A stretch of DNA of 64,000 bases from contig JACPVS010000017.1 in assembly GCA_016197365.1 (NCBI GenBank), forward strand, positions 186,001 to 250,000. Direction: 5' to 3'. A model generated the notes under the pieces. The model was given only the letters and a program-made list of their open reading frames with translations, had not been told where the DNA came from and did no database searches. Positions 15,896-24,157 of the stretch are shown one piece after another. The position numbers and the translations under genes are program-made. Within the stretch, counting starts at the first letter, position 1. Every line of letters starts with the position of its first letter. Source of the DNA: Mycolicibacterium cosmeticum. Its GTDB lineage: Bacteria; Actinomycetota; Actinomycetes; Mycobacteriales; Mycobacteriaceae.

Positions 15896-16504
15896 TCAGT
15901 CGAACGGCGCGAGAACGTCGATCACTTCCATGAGCGTCGCGCGCGCCGTCTCACGGGCAGTGTCACCGTCGTCGACGAGCGCGGCGACCACCGCACCGTC
16001 GACGGCGCGGACCAGCGCGGTGAGCAGTTCGGTGCGCACCGTCCGGCCGGATCGTTCGACCACTTCGACGACGGCATCGGTGCGTTGACGCAGGATCCGG
16101 CGCTGAATGTCGCGCAGTTCCGGCTGCCGCGCGCACGCGATGTAGCGCTCATAGCGGGAGATCAGTTCGGGCACCCGCGAACCCGGATCGTCCCCGACCA
16201 GGAGGTCCACCAGCAGGTCGGCCGTCGACTCGGCACCGCGCCGCCGCCGCGACAGCGTCGCCACCTGTGTCTTCAAAAGTTCGGCCTCCCGCGTGCCGAC
16301 CTGTTCGACGGCCTTGGCGATGAGGTCCTCCAGAGAGGAGAAGTAATACGTCGTCGACGCCAGCGGCAGACCAGCCCGGCGCGCCACTGCGCGATGGCGC
16401 ACCGCATCGATGCCCCCTTCGCACAGCAGGTCGGCGGCGGCGCTGACGAGCGCACCCCGCCGCCGTTCACCCTTGGGGGTCACCGCCGCTGTCACGCTTT
16501 GCAT
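15896..16504 (-). CDS. TetR-family regulator
   Basis: A 202-residue TetR-type regulator. The helix-turn-helix covers ALVSAAADLLCEGGIDAVRH and VARRAGLPLASTTYYFSSL. The C-terminal domain matches the TetR_C type used by several actinobacterial repressors. ATG at 16502-16504 gives MQSVTAAVTPKGERRRG. It is divergent from the exported esterase-like gene with about 85 bp between starts, and sits 18 bp upstream of the purB start on the same strand. Its ligand and targets are unknown. Confidence 0.85.
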   Translation of the reverse strand: MQSVTAAVTPKGERRRGALVSAAADLLCEGGIDAVRHRAVARRAGLPLASTTYYFSSLEDLIAKAVEQVGTREAELLKTQVATLSRRRRGAESTADLLVDLLVGDDPGSRVPELISRYERYIACARQPELRDIQRRILRQRTDAVVEVVERSGRTVRTELLTALVRAVDGAVVAALVDDGDTARETARATLMEVIDVLAPFD

Positions 16505-16588
16505 GCTGCCAGCAAAGAGCCTGTTGTATGGGGGTTTTTCGGCAATCGCCAAGCCACTACACATGTTCGTCACACAGCCGATGGCATG

Positions 16589-17488
16589 ATGGCCCGCATG
16601 CCAGACGTGACTCGCCGGACCGTTCTGCGGCTGGGCCTCGGCGCGGCTGCCGGCGCGGCGGGCGCCTACGCGCTGGGCTCGCTGCCGACCGTCCCGGAGG
16701 CTGCCACCCCGCCCGTGACGATGACGAGTGTGGGTGCTCCGCTCGCGCCGCTCCCCCCTCTGGCCCCGGCCGCACCGGCCCCGACCTACGTCACCGGATC
16801 GTTCGTGTCGGCGGCGCGCGGCGGAATCACCACCAACTGGGCCATCGCCCGGCCGCCCGGCCAGACGGCGCCGCTGCGTCCGGTGATCGCACTGCACGGC
16901 AAGGGCAGCGACGCCGCCACGGTCATGGCCGGCGGGGTCGAGGACGGTCTGGCTCAGGCCGTCGCCGCCGGGATACCGCCCTTTGCGGTGGTCGCGGTCG
17001 ACGGCGGCGGCGGGTACTGGCACAAGCGTGCCGACGGCGACGACGCCGGAGCGATGGTGCTCGACGAGCTGATCCCCATGCTGGCCGGTCAGGGGCTGGA
17101 CACCACCCGGGTGGGATTTCTGGGCTGGTCGATGGGCGGGTACGGCGCACTGCTGCTGGGCTCGCGGCTGGGCCCGGCCCGCACCGCGGCCATCTGCGCG
17201 GTCAGTCCGGCGTTGTGGACCTCGTCGGGGGCGACGGCGCCCGGCGCATTCGACGGCGCCGACGACTACACGGACAACAGTGTCTGGGGTCAGCCCGCGC
17301 TGGGCTCGATCCCGATCCGCATCGACATCGGCAACAGCGATCCGTTCGCCTCGGCGACGCGGCAGTTCATCGCGCAGCTGCCCACCCCGCCGTCAGGCGG
17401 GTTCTCCCCCGGTGGTCACGACGCCGGGTTCTGGAGTTCGCAACTGCCCGCCGAGGTCTCCTGGATGGGCCCGTTGCTCGTCGCTTAG
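16589..17488 (+). CDS. exported alpha/beta-hydrolase (esterase-like, Rv0774c type)
   Basis: About 299 residues. The N-terminus MARMPDVTRRTVLRLGLGAA has a twin-arginine motif followed by a hydrophobic, Ala/Gly-rich segment, so Tat export is likely. The mature part has the nucleophile elbow FLGWSMGGYGALL and a C-terminal His in SPGGHDAGFW, as in esterase D and mycolyltransferase-like hydrolases. Homologous to Rv0774c. ATG codons at 16586, 16589 and 16598 are all possible starts; 16589 is a compromise and the choice does not affect the signal. It ends 4 bp into the convergent purD gene. Confidence 0.85.
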   Translation: MARMPDVTRRTVLRLGLGAAAGAAGAYALGSLPTVPEAATPPVTMTSVGAPLAPLPPLAPAAPAPTYVTGSFVSAARGGITTNWAIARPPGQTAPLRPVIALHGKGSDAATVMAGGVEDGLAQAVAAGIPPFAVVAVDGGGGYWHKRADGDDAGAMVLDELIPMLAGQGLDTTRVGFLGWSMGGYGALLLGSRLGPARTAAICAVSPALWTSSGATAPGAFDGADDYTDNSVWGQPALGSIPIRIDIGNSDPFASATRQFIAQLPTPPSGGFSPGGHDAGFWSSQLPAEVSWMGPLLVA

Positions 17489-18753
17489 ATCCCGATGCGA
17501 CCTTCGGCCGCCGCCAAACCGATATCGCTGCGGAAGTGGCTGCCCGGCAAGCGAACTGAGCCGATCCGCCGGTACGCGTCGGCCCTGGCCTCGTCCAGGT
17601 CGGCACCCGTGCCCACCACCGACAGCACCCGCCCGCCCGCGGAGATGACGGCACCGTCGTCGCGACGGCTGGTGCCCGCGTGCAGGACGCCGTCGGCGTC
17701 GGCTCCGGCGATCACATCGCCGACGCGCGGCCGGCCCGGATAGTTCTCCGCGGCGATGACCACGGTGACCGCCGCGCCGTCGCGCCAGTGCAGAGCCGGT
17801 TGCTCGGCCAGTGTCCCGGTGGCGGCGGCGTGCAGCAGGGTTCCGAGCGGCGATTCCAGCAGGGCGAGCACCGCTTGGGTCTCGGGATCGCCGAAGCGGC
17901 AGTTGAACTCGACGACGGCGGGCCCGTTCGACGTGATGGCCAGCCCCGCGTACAGCAGCCCGGAGAATGAACTCCCGCGTGAAACAAGCTCGGCGGCAAC
18001 GGGTTTGACGACATCGTCGATGATGCGGCGCAGCACCTCGTCCGACAGCCAGGGCAGCGGGGTGTAGGCGCCCATCCCACCGGTGTTGGGACCGGTGTCG
18101 CCGTCGCCGACCCGTTTGAAGTCCTGCGCGGGCAGCAGGGGCACCACGGTCTCGCCGTCGACGACGCAGAACAACGACACCTCGGGGCCGTCGAGGAACG
18201 ATTCGAGCAGCACCGGATGCCCGGACTCCAGCAGTTCAGCGGCGTGGGCGCGCGCCGCGTCGCGATCCGCGGAGACGACGACGCCCTTGCCCGCGGCCAG
18301 GCCGTCGTCTTTGACCACCCAGGCCGGCTGACCGGCCGACGGGCCGAAGCGGTCCAGGGCGGCGTCGAGGTGGCCGGGGTTGTCGACGATCTCGCTGGTG
18401 GCGGTGCGCACGCCGGCGACGGTCATCACGTCCTTGGCGAAGGCCTTGGACCCTTCGATGCGCGCGGCGTCCTTGGACGGGCCGAAGGCGGCGATGCCCG
18501 CGGCCCGCAGTGCGTCGGCGACACCCAGCACCAGGGGCACCTCGGGTCCGATCACCACGAGGTCCGCTTCGAACTTCCGCGCCAAGGCGACAACGGCCTC
18601 GCCCGAGGTCGCGTCGACGTCGTACTGGTCGGCGACGGCGGCCGTCCCGGCGTTGCCGGGCGCGATGGCCAGGGCTTCTACGCCGGGGTCGCGGCGCAGC
18701 GCCAGCAGCAGGGCATGTTCACGGGCACCGGATCCGATCACGAGGACGCGCAC
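17485..18753 (-). CDS. purD: phosphoribosylamine-glycine ligase PurD
   Basis: GAR synthetase (422 residues), an ATP-grasp enzyme that makes glycinamide ribonucleotide. MRVLVIGSGAREHAL is the standard N-terminus, and VEFNCRFGDPETQ is the ATP-grasp/Mg signature. The GTG start lies 8 nt after TAAGGT (minus strand), so the message is probably leaderless. The 3' end overlaps the esterase gene by 4 bp. Upstream, a 113-bp gap with a palindrome separates it from the divergent P450. Confidence 0.97.
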   Translation of the reverse strand: MRVLVIGSGAREHALLLALRRDPGVEALAIAPGNAGTAAVADQYDVDATSGEAVVALARKFEADLVVIGPEVPLVLGVADALRAAGIAAFGPSKDAARIEGSKAFAKDVMTVAGVRTATSEIVDNPGHLDAALDRFGPSAGQPAWVVKDDGLAAGKGVVVSADRDAARAHAAELLESGHPVLLESFLDGPEVSLFCVVDGETVVPLLPAQDFKRVGDGDTGPNTGGMGAYTPLPWLSDEVLRRIIDDVVKPVAAELVSRGSSFSGLLYAGLAITSNGPAVVEFNCRFGDPETQAVLALLESPLGTLLHAAATGTLAEQPALHWRDGAAVTVVIAAENYPGRPRVGDVIAGADADGVLHAGTSRRDDGAVISAGGRVLSVVGTGADLDEARADAYRRIGSVRLPGSHFRSDIGLAAAEGRIGI

Positions 18754-18801
18754 GAGTGCTCACCTTATCGGCACCTCCACGGAGGCGACCACAAGCCGCG
18801 G

Positions 18802-18828
18802 CCATACATATAGCTCAGCAGTGTATGG
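18802..18828. promoter_or_regulatory. inverted repeat CCATACA-N13-TGTATGG upstream of P450
   Basis: A perfect 7-bp inverted repeat with a 13-bp spacer lies between the divergent purD and CYP125-like genes, 38 bp before the P450 start. The size suits a dimeric repressor such as the TetR encoded downstream of the P450. No experimental motif is known to me. Confidence 0.4.
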
Positions 18829-18866
18829 TCGACGGAACGAGTGCGGTACGTCACAGGAGGAAGCCG

Positions 18867-20129
18867 ATGACCACCATGAATGCTTGCCCTTTCGGCCAGG
18901 ACGATTCCCCGGTCGCTTCGCTCCTGCCCGCCGGATACGACTTCACCGATCCCGACGTCCTGCTCCGCGGCATCCCGGTCACCGAATTCGCCGAGCTGCG
19001 CAAGACGGCGCCGGTGTGGTGGAACGAGCAGGGTGAGTCGATATTCGGCGACGGCGGCTACTGGGTGATCAGCCGGCATGAGGACATCAAAGCCATCTCC
19101 CGTAACGGCGACCTGTGGTCCACCAACCTCAAGGGCGCGGTCATGCGGCTGCCCGACAGTGTCACCGCCGAACAGCTCGACCTCACCAAGGCCCTGCTGA
19201 TCAATCACGACGCCCCCGAGCACACCCGGCTGCGCAAGCTGGTATCCCGGCTGTTCACCCCGCGCTCGGTGGCCGCGCTGGAGGAGAAGCTCGCGGTGGC
19301 GGCCCGCGAGATCGTGGCCGCCGCGGCGGCCAAGGGTACCGGCAATTTCGTGGACGACGTCGCGACAGGATTGCCGCTGCTGGCCATCGCCGACCTGATC
19401 GGCGTGCCCGAGGAGGATCGGGCGAAGATCTTCCACTGGTCCAACTGCATCATGAACACCGACGACCCCGATTTCGACGCCGACCCCACCGTGGCCAATG
19501 CCGAGCTGATGGGCTACGCCTACAACATGGCCGAGGCCCGCCGGAAATGCCCGGCCGACGACATCGTCACCCGGCTGGTGCAGGCCGACGAAGGAGGCGA
19601 CGGCATCACCGAGGTCGAGTTCGCCTTCTTCGTCATCCTGCTCGCCGTCGCCGGCAACGAGACCACCCGCAACGCCATGACGCACGGCATGAATGCGTTT
19701 TTCGAAAACCCGGACCAGTGGGAGCTTTTCAAGCGGGAGCGCCCCGACACCGCCATCGACGAGATCATCCGGTGGGCGACCCCGGTGCACTGCTTCCAAC
19801 GCGCTGCGCTGGAGGACACCGAGATCGGCGGGGTCACCATCCGCAAGGGTCAGCGGGTAGGCCTGTTCTACAGCTCTGCCAACTACGACGAGGAAGTGTT
19901 CGCCAACCCCTTCCAGTTCGACATCATGCGCAACCCGAACCCGCATCTGGCCTTCGGCGGGAACGGTGCGCACTTCTGCATCGGCGCCAATCTGGCCCGC
20001 ATGGAGATCAAGCTGATGTTCAACGAGATCGCCGATCAGATTCCCGATATTTCGAAACTCGCGGAGCCGCTTCGCCTTCGCTCCGGCTGGATCAACGGAG
20101 TGAAGGATCTGCAGGTCTCCTACACCTAG
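18867..20129 (+). CDS. cytochrome P450, CYP125-like
   Basis: A 420-residue P450 whose sequence runs parallel to CYP125A1: LPAGYDFTDPDVLLRGIPVT, APVWWNEQ, HDAPEHTRLRKLVSRLFTPR, the I-helix LAVAGNETTRNAMTHGM and the heme loop FGGNGAHFCIGANLARME with Cys371. CYP125 enzymes oxidise the cholesterol side chain at C26/27, so a sterol or related terpenoid substrate is plausible but not shown. A strong AGGAGG stands 6 nt before the ATG at 18867. The following TetR gene may regulate it. M. tuberculosis has no P450 at this place beside purD, so this is an accessory paralogue. Confidence 0.88.
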   Translation: MTTMNACPFGQDDSPVASLLPAGYDFTDPDVLLRGIPVTEFAELRKTAPVWWNEQGESIFGDGGYWVISRHEDIKAISRNGDLWSTNLKGAVMRLPDSVTAEQLDLTKALLINHDAPEHTRLRKLVSRLFTPRSVAALEEKLAVAAREIVAAAAAKGTGNFVDDVATGLPLLAIADLIGVPEEDRAKIFHWSNCIMNTDDPDFDADPTVANAELMGYAYNMAEARRKCPADDIVTRLVQADEGGDGITEVEFAFFVILLAVAGNETTRNAMTHGMNAFFENPDQWELFKRERPDTAIDEIIRWATPVHCFQRAALEDTEIGGVTIRKGQRVGLFYSSANYDEEVFANPFQFDIMRNPNPHLAFGGNGAHFCIGANLARMEIKLMFNEIADQIPDISKLAEPLRLRSGWINGVKDLQVSYT

Positions 20130-20147
20130 TGCCCTAGCATTCTCAGG

Positions 20148-20741
20148 ATGCGAACCCACGGCTGGTCCGGCGCCGCCCCGGCAAGCGACGAAGAGGCCGT
20201 CGCGCGCATCCTGGCCGCCGCGGGCAAGGCCATCGATGAGCGCGGCGCAGATTTCTCCATCGCCGACGTGGCACGCACCCTGGGCGTCACCCGTCAGACG
20301 GTGTACCGCTACTTCCCCAGCACCGACGAACTCCTGATGCAGGCAGGCGTCGTCGCCGCCACCGATTTCCTGGATCGGCTGGCCACCCACATCCAGGGCG
20401 TCACCGATCCGATGGACGCCGCCGTCGAGGCGATCGCCACCGCGCTGGAATGGCTGCCCAGGGACAAGCACATCGGCCTGCTGCTGGCCCCCGGGCGCAC
20501 CCCGGCGCTCACCGAATCGGTGACCTCCGACATCGCGCTGCAGTTCGCCCAGTCCGTGGTGCGCCGGTTCGATGTGGATTGGGCGGCAAGAGGTTTCGGT
20601 GACGACGACCTCGACGAGCTCGCCGAGCACCTGCTGCGGATCATCCAGTCGTTCGTCATCGACCCCGGCCGGCCGCCGCGCACCGGTACCCAGCTGCGTG
20701 CCTATCTACGACGCTGGGTCGCCCCGGCGCTGCGCCCCTAA
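20148..20741 (+). CDS. TetR-family regulator
   Basis: A 197-residue TetR-type protein. The helix-turn-helix is FSIADVARTLGVTRQTVYRY, followed by an all-helical ligand domain. The ATG is 7 nt after TAGCAT (20135-20140), so it probably has its own leaderless promoter inside the gap after the P450 stop. It follows the CYP125-like gene in the same direction and is the best candidate to bind the palindrome upstream of that gene. It ends 4 bp into the convergent HxlR gene. Confidence 0.85.
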   Translation: MRTHGWSGAAPASDEEAVARILAAAGKAIDERGADFSIADVARTLGVTRQTVYRYFPSTDELLMQAGVVAATDFLDRLATHIQGVTDPMDAAVEAIATALEWLPRDKHIGLLLAPGRTPALTESVTSDIALQFAQSVVRRFDVDWAARGFGDDDLDELAEHLLRIIQSFVIDPGRPPRTGTQLRAYLRRWVAPALRP

Positions 20742-21193
20742 GGTGCCACCCACCCGTCCGGTCGGACCGGGCGGGTGTCCGCCGGCGTGATGTCGGCGCC
20801 GCCGGCCGTCTGGTACCGCAACCGCGGCAGTGCCCCGCCGGTGCGCCCGTCGACAAAGGTGGTACGCGGTTCCCCGTCGTCGAACGCGTGGTCCGCACCC
20901 CATTCGCGCAGCGCCACCACGAGGTGGAACAGTTCTTTGCCGCGTGCCGTCAGCACGTACTCGCGATAGGCCGATCCTGCCGAATCCGGTTGCACCGCGA
21001 GGATGTCCGCCTCGACCAGCTGATGCAGGCGGCGCGACAGGATGTTCTTGGCCACACCGAGACTGCGCTGGAACTGGGTGAACCGGGTCAGCCCCTCGAA
21101 GGCATCGCGCAGGATCATCAGCGTCCACTTGTCTCCGACGATGTCCACGGTGCGCGACACCGGGCACGTGGATCGGGCCAGCGGGGAATTCAT
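20738..21193 (-). CDS. HxlR-family regulator
   Basis: A 151-residue winged-helix regulator of the HxlR type. The markers are the N-terminal CPVSRTVDIVGDKWTLMILR with its Cys, followed by FQRSLGVAKNILSRRLHQLV, the recognition helix and wing. HxlR proteins often sense electrophiles through the N-terminal Cys. GGAGG lies 7 nt before the ATG at 21193. It is divergent from the MFS gene; two overlapping palindromes between them suggest autoregulation together with control of the transporter. Confidence 0.9.
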   Translation of the reverse strand: MNSPLARSTCPVSRTVDIVGDKWTLMILRDAFEGLTRFTQFQRSLGVAKNILSRRLHQLVEADILAVQPDSAGSAYREYVLTARGKELFHLVVALREWGADHAFDDGEPRTTFVDGRTGGALPRLRYQTAGGADITPADTRPVRPDGWVAP

Positions 21194-21209
21194 GGTCTCA
21201 CCTCCATCC

Positions 21210-21258
21210 GCATTCTGGTTGCACATTGAAACCAGAATGCCTATCATTCGGTTTCAAT
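21210..21258. promoter_or_regulatory. overlapping palindromes between HxlR and MFS genes
   Basis: GCATTCTGGTT (21210-21220) is exactly inverted at 21230-21240. The segment ATTGAAACC (21225-21233) is inverted as GGTTTCAAT at 21250-21258. Both palindromes share the AAACC core and lie between the divergent start codons, as expected for HxlR operators. Confidence 0.5.
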
Positions 21259-21294
21259 CTAGTACCACTTCACCGACCGTGAGGAGCCCGCCGG

Positions 21295-22506
21295 ATGACG
21301 TGCAGCACCACCGACATCGCGCACTCCCCGACGATCAGTGCCCGGATGGCCCTGGCGCTGGCCTTCGTCAGCGGGGCGGCGGTGGCCAACGTCTACTACG
21401 CGCAGCCCCTACTGGACGATCTCGGCGCGCAACTGCACATGTCGCCGGCCGCCCTCGGATGGGTGACGACCGCAACCCAGGGTGGCTACCTGCTCGGCCT
21501 GGTGCTGGTGGTGCCACTCGGTGACCGCTGGGACCGGCGCCGGATGATCCTGGCCCAGCTGGTCCTCACCGCGGCCGGCCTCGCCGGCACCGCCGTCGCC
21601 CCGTCGGCGTGGATGTTCCTGGCCTGGTCCGCCGTCTTCGGCGCGGCATCCACGGTGGTCCAGGTGATCACCGCATTCGCCGCGGCGGCCAGTCCGGCGG
21701 ATCGGCGCGGCCGCACGGTCGGCGTGGTCACCAGCGGCGTGGTGATCGGCATCCTGCTGGCGCGCACCGTATCCGGATTCATCGCCGACCTCTGGGGATG
21801 GCGGGCCGTCTTCGGTTGCGCCGCCGTCGTCATGCTTGCGGTCGCGGCCCTGCTGGCCCGGTCGTTGCCGCGCGACGCCATCGCCAAAGACACCGTTTCC
21901 TATCGTCGCTCAGTCTCTTCGGTGGTCGAATTGACCTTGCATGACCGGACTTTCCTGGTACGCAGCCTGATCGGCGGGCTGATGTTCGCAAGCTTCGGCG
22001 CCGTTTGGGGGGCGATGGCCCTGCCGCTGGCCACCGAGCCGTGGCATCTCACGCCCGCGCAGATCGGACTGTTCGGGATCGTCGGGGCCGCCGGCGCCCT
22101 CGGCGCGGCGGGTGCGGGACGATGGGCCGACCGCGGGCGCGCCGAGTGGGCAACCGGCGTGCTCCTGCTGGTCTTCCTGGTGTCCTGGCTGGCCATCGCA
22201 CAGGCACCGCGGTCGCTGTGGCTGCTGGCGGCCGGCCTGCTGGTCCTCGACTTCGCCGGCGAGGCGTTGCATGTCATCAACCAGCATCTCATCGTGGCGT
22301 CCGCACCCGGTGAGACCAACCCGGCCACCACCCGGCTGATCGGCGGATACATGGTGTACTACGCCGTCGGCACGGGCGCAGGGGCGCTCGCCGCCACCGT
22401 CGCCTACGCCCGCGGAGGGTGGGCCTTGGCCAGTGCGGTGGGGGCTGGCCTGGCCGCCGCCGCCTTGGCGGTGTGGGCCGCGGACAGGTCCATCAGACGA
22501 CGATGA
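21295..22506 (+). CDS. MFS transporter
   Basis: A 403-residue major facilitator with about 12 hydrophobic helices. The N-terminal half starts MALALAFVSGAAVANVYYAQ and carries the inter-helix motif VPLGDRWDRRRM. The sequence type (ANVYYAQPLLDDL) resembles YnfM/drug-resistance MFS proteins that export small hydrophobic compounds. The substrate is unknown. GAGGAG at 21282-21287 precedes the ATG. The divergent HxlR and the operators between them suggest induction by the exported compound. The 3' end overlaps the next, convergent gene by 14 bp. Confidence 0.88.
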   Translation: MTCSTTDIAHSPTISARMALALAFVSGAAVANVYYAQPLLDDLGAQLHMSPAALGWVTTATQGGYLLGLVLVVPLGDRWDRRRMILAQLVLTAAGLAGTAVAPSAWMFLAWSAVFGAASTVVQVITAFAAAASPADRRGRTVGVVTSGVVIGILLARTVSGFIADLWGWRAVFGCAAVVMLAVAALLARSLPRDAIAKDTVSYRRSVSSVVELTLHDRTFLVRSLIGGLMFASFGAVWGAMALPLATEPWHLTPAQIGLFGIVGAAGALGAAGAGRWADRGRAEWATGVLLLVFLVSWLAIAQAPRSLWLLAAGLLVLDFAGEALHVINQHLIVASAPGETNPATTRLIGGYMVYYAVGTGAGALAATVAYARGGWALASAVGAGLAAAALAVWAADRSIRRR

Positions 22507-23719
22507 GCGGCAACGACTTTCGCTCCTCGAACACCCAGGACGCACCACCGCTGAATTCGCAGACCTCGACCTCGGGCAGTTTCTTGGCCGGGGTGTCGGT
22601 CGTGACCACCCGGACCGTCCAGTCCGAGTCGGTGCCCGACACCTCGGCCCGCAGGTGCGGGTCGACGGCGGCCACGATGGCCTGCAGCGGAGCGTCCACC
22701 ACCGGCGAGACCAAGGAGATCCACGAACCATCCTCGTACGCAGGTGATTTCCGCACATGGACGAAGTCCGGGTCGACGTCGGCTGACACGTAGGCGGCCG
22801 GGTTGAGCAACGGATGCAGCTCCAACACCCGCAGCGCGCCCGCCGCATCAGCAGACAGTTTCAAAGCCTTGTGGATCCGCTCGGCCGCCACCCCCGCGAT
22901 GCCGATCAGCTGCTTGGTGCGGATCGAGCGGGCCAGGGCCGCATCGTCCTTGGCCCGCTTCTCGACGGCGATGGTGAACGACTTGACCAGCAGGTGCATC
23001 TGGATGCACACCTCATCGGCGATCCGGACCAGGGCCGAGTGGGAGAACGCCCCGAAGTCCACGTCGGCGAGCAGATCACCCGAATAGTCCGACATGCCTT
23101 CATCGTTCGGATCGATCGGATCCAGTTCGCACGCGTGCGCATGGGTGGCGCCGACGAGATCCATCGCCGGGATGAACGGCACCTCCGGATAGGATTCGTC
23201 GATGATGACGGTCCACCGGCAGTGCGGGTGCTGGTCGGTCGATGTCCTGGGCGGCCGGTGGATGGGCCGGACCTGCGCCTTGCGGTTGGTGGCCAGTGCG
23301 GTGGCATCGAAGGTGGGGTCCTCGATGTCGTGGCACATGCCTTTGACGTAGTCCTCGCCCATCGGCTCGACGTCGAGCAGCGCGCCGCAGTGGTCCAGGT
23401 AGAACTCGCCGTGCCAGCGGTCGTGCACGACGTAGCGGAAGTCCATGAACTGCGGTGGCGCACCGATATCGAGCTGGAGACCCTTGAACAGGGTGAAGAT
23501 GTCGACACCCTCGTACTTGAGCGCCTTCTGCATGCGCCGGGTGTAGAGCGGGCTGGATGCCGCCCACTCCTCGATGGCGATCTGCAGCATCTCTTCACGG
23601 CCGAAACTGCTGATGCACCAAGCCATCCCGGACCGGTCGATCAGCTGACCGATCAGCAGCAGCTCGGGGACCAGCGTGGCCAGTTCGTCGCGCGAGAGCG
23701 CGGCATACCTACTCATCAT
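22493..23719 (-). CDS. uncharacterised 408-residue protein
   Basis: I do not recognise a named family. The protein is soluble, with no signal or membrane segment. A conserved-looking Cys/His-rich block spans about residues 95-170: H99, H103, H110-C111, C129-H130-D131 and C167, including the strings YLDHCGALLDVEPMGEDY and MCHDIEDPTFDAT, which could bind a metal or cofactor. The C-terminal half is helical with an aspartate-rich segment (AAYVSADVDPDFVHVRKS). Its start overlaps the end of the CMD gene, so it is the last gene of the aldehyde-dehydrogenase operon. From memory of Rv0764c-Rv0772, the corresponding M. tuberculosis cluster has no such gene. A catabolic role is inferred from context only. 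Confidence 0.7.
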   Translation of the reverse strand: MMSRYAALSRDELATLVPELLLIGQLIDRSGMAWCISSFGREEMLQIAIEEWAASSPLYTRRMQKALKYEGVDIFTLFKGLQLDIGAPPQFMDFRYVVHDRWHGEFYLDHCGALLDVEPMGEDYVKGMCHDIEDPTFDATALATNRKAQVRPIHRPPRTSTDQHPHCRWTVIIDESYPEVPFIPAMDLVGATHAHACELDPIDPNDEGMSDYSGDLLADVDFGAFSHSALVRIADEVCIQMHLLVKSFTIAVEKRAKDDAALARSIRTKQLIGIAGVAAERIHKALKLSADAAGALRVLELHPLLNPAAYVSADVDPDFVHVRKSPAYEDGSWISLVSPVVDAPLQAIVAAVDPHLRAEVSGTDSDWTVRVVTTDTPAKKLPEVEVCEFSGGASWVFEERKSLPLIVV

Positions 23720-24152
23720 CGAGCGACTTCCCCGTGTTCATCCGGACAGCGGCGTTGACGTTCGCCTTCTTGTCTTCGCCCTGCCCCTTCTCCGCAGCCT
23801 TGCGGCGCTTAGCCACCACCTTGGAGACGGTTCCGTTGAACGCGGAGCCGAGCGGGAAACCCAGGTACTGGGTGAGGAAGATCCCGATGTCCTTGAGCTC
23901 GTCCTCGGTGAACTCGCCGTTGAACAATGCCGCGTTGACCTGGATCTCCGCGAGGTCCTGAGAGCCGACGGCGGTAACGCACGTCATGGTCATCAGCCGC
24001 TTCTCACGCATGGACAACCCGGGCCTGGACCAGATGGTGCCGAACAGATGGTCCACAGTGAGGTCGAAGTACGGGTCGCCCTCGATGTTGGGCATCTCCC
24101 AGCCGTAGACCTCATTCATCTTCGCCAGGCCTTTGGCGCGCAACTCGTCCAT
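23709..24152 (-). CDS. carboxymuconolactone-decarboxylase-family protein (Rv0771 type)
   Basis: A 147-residue all-helical CMD/AhpD-fold protein. The core EKRLMTMTCVTAVGSQDLAE and FTEDELKDIGIFLTQYLGF matches PcaC-like proteins, but the CxxC of AhpD-type peroxidases is absent. That favours a decarboxylase or unknown role over a thiol peroxidase. The C-terminus has a Lys-rich tail (KRRKAAEKGQGEDKKANVN). AAGGAG precedes the ATG and contains the stop of the upstream dehydrogenase gene, so translation is closely coupled in this operon. Confidence 0.85.
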   Translation of the reverse strand: MDELRAKGLAKMNEVYGWEMPNIEGDPYFDLTVDHLFGTIWSRPGLSMREKRLMTMTCVTAVGSQDLAEIQVNAALFNGEFTEDELKDIGIFLTQYLGFPLGSAFNGTVSKVVAKRRKAAEKGQGEDKKANVNAAVRMNTGKSLDDE

Positions 24153-24157
24153 ACTGA

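Noticed and set aside
14696..16580. A long open extension upstream of the exported esterase-like gene
   Set aside because: It runs antisense through purB and the TetR gene. The Tat signal at 16589 marks the real N-terminus.
18765..20630. A 620-codon open frame antisense to the CYP125-like P450 and TetR genes
   Set aside because: It spans two well-supported genes and has no recognisable domain or plausible start signal; it is a GC shadow.
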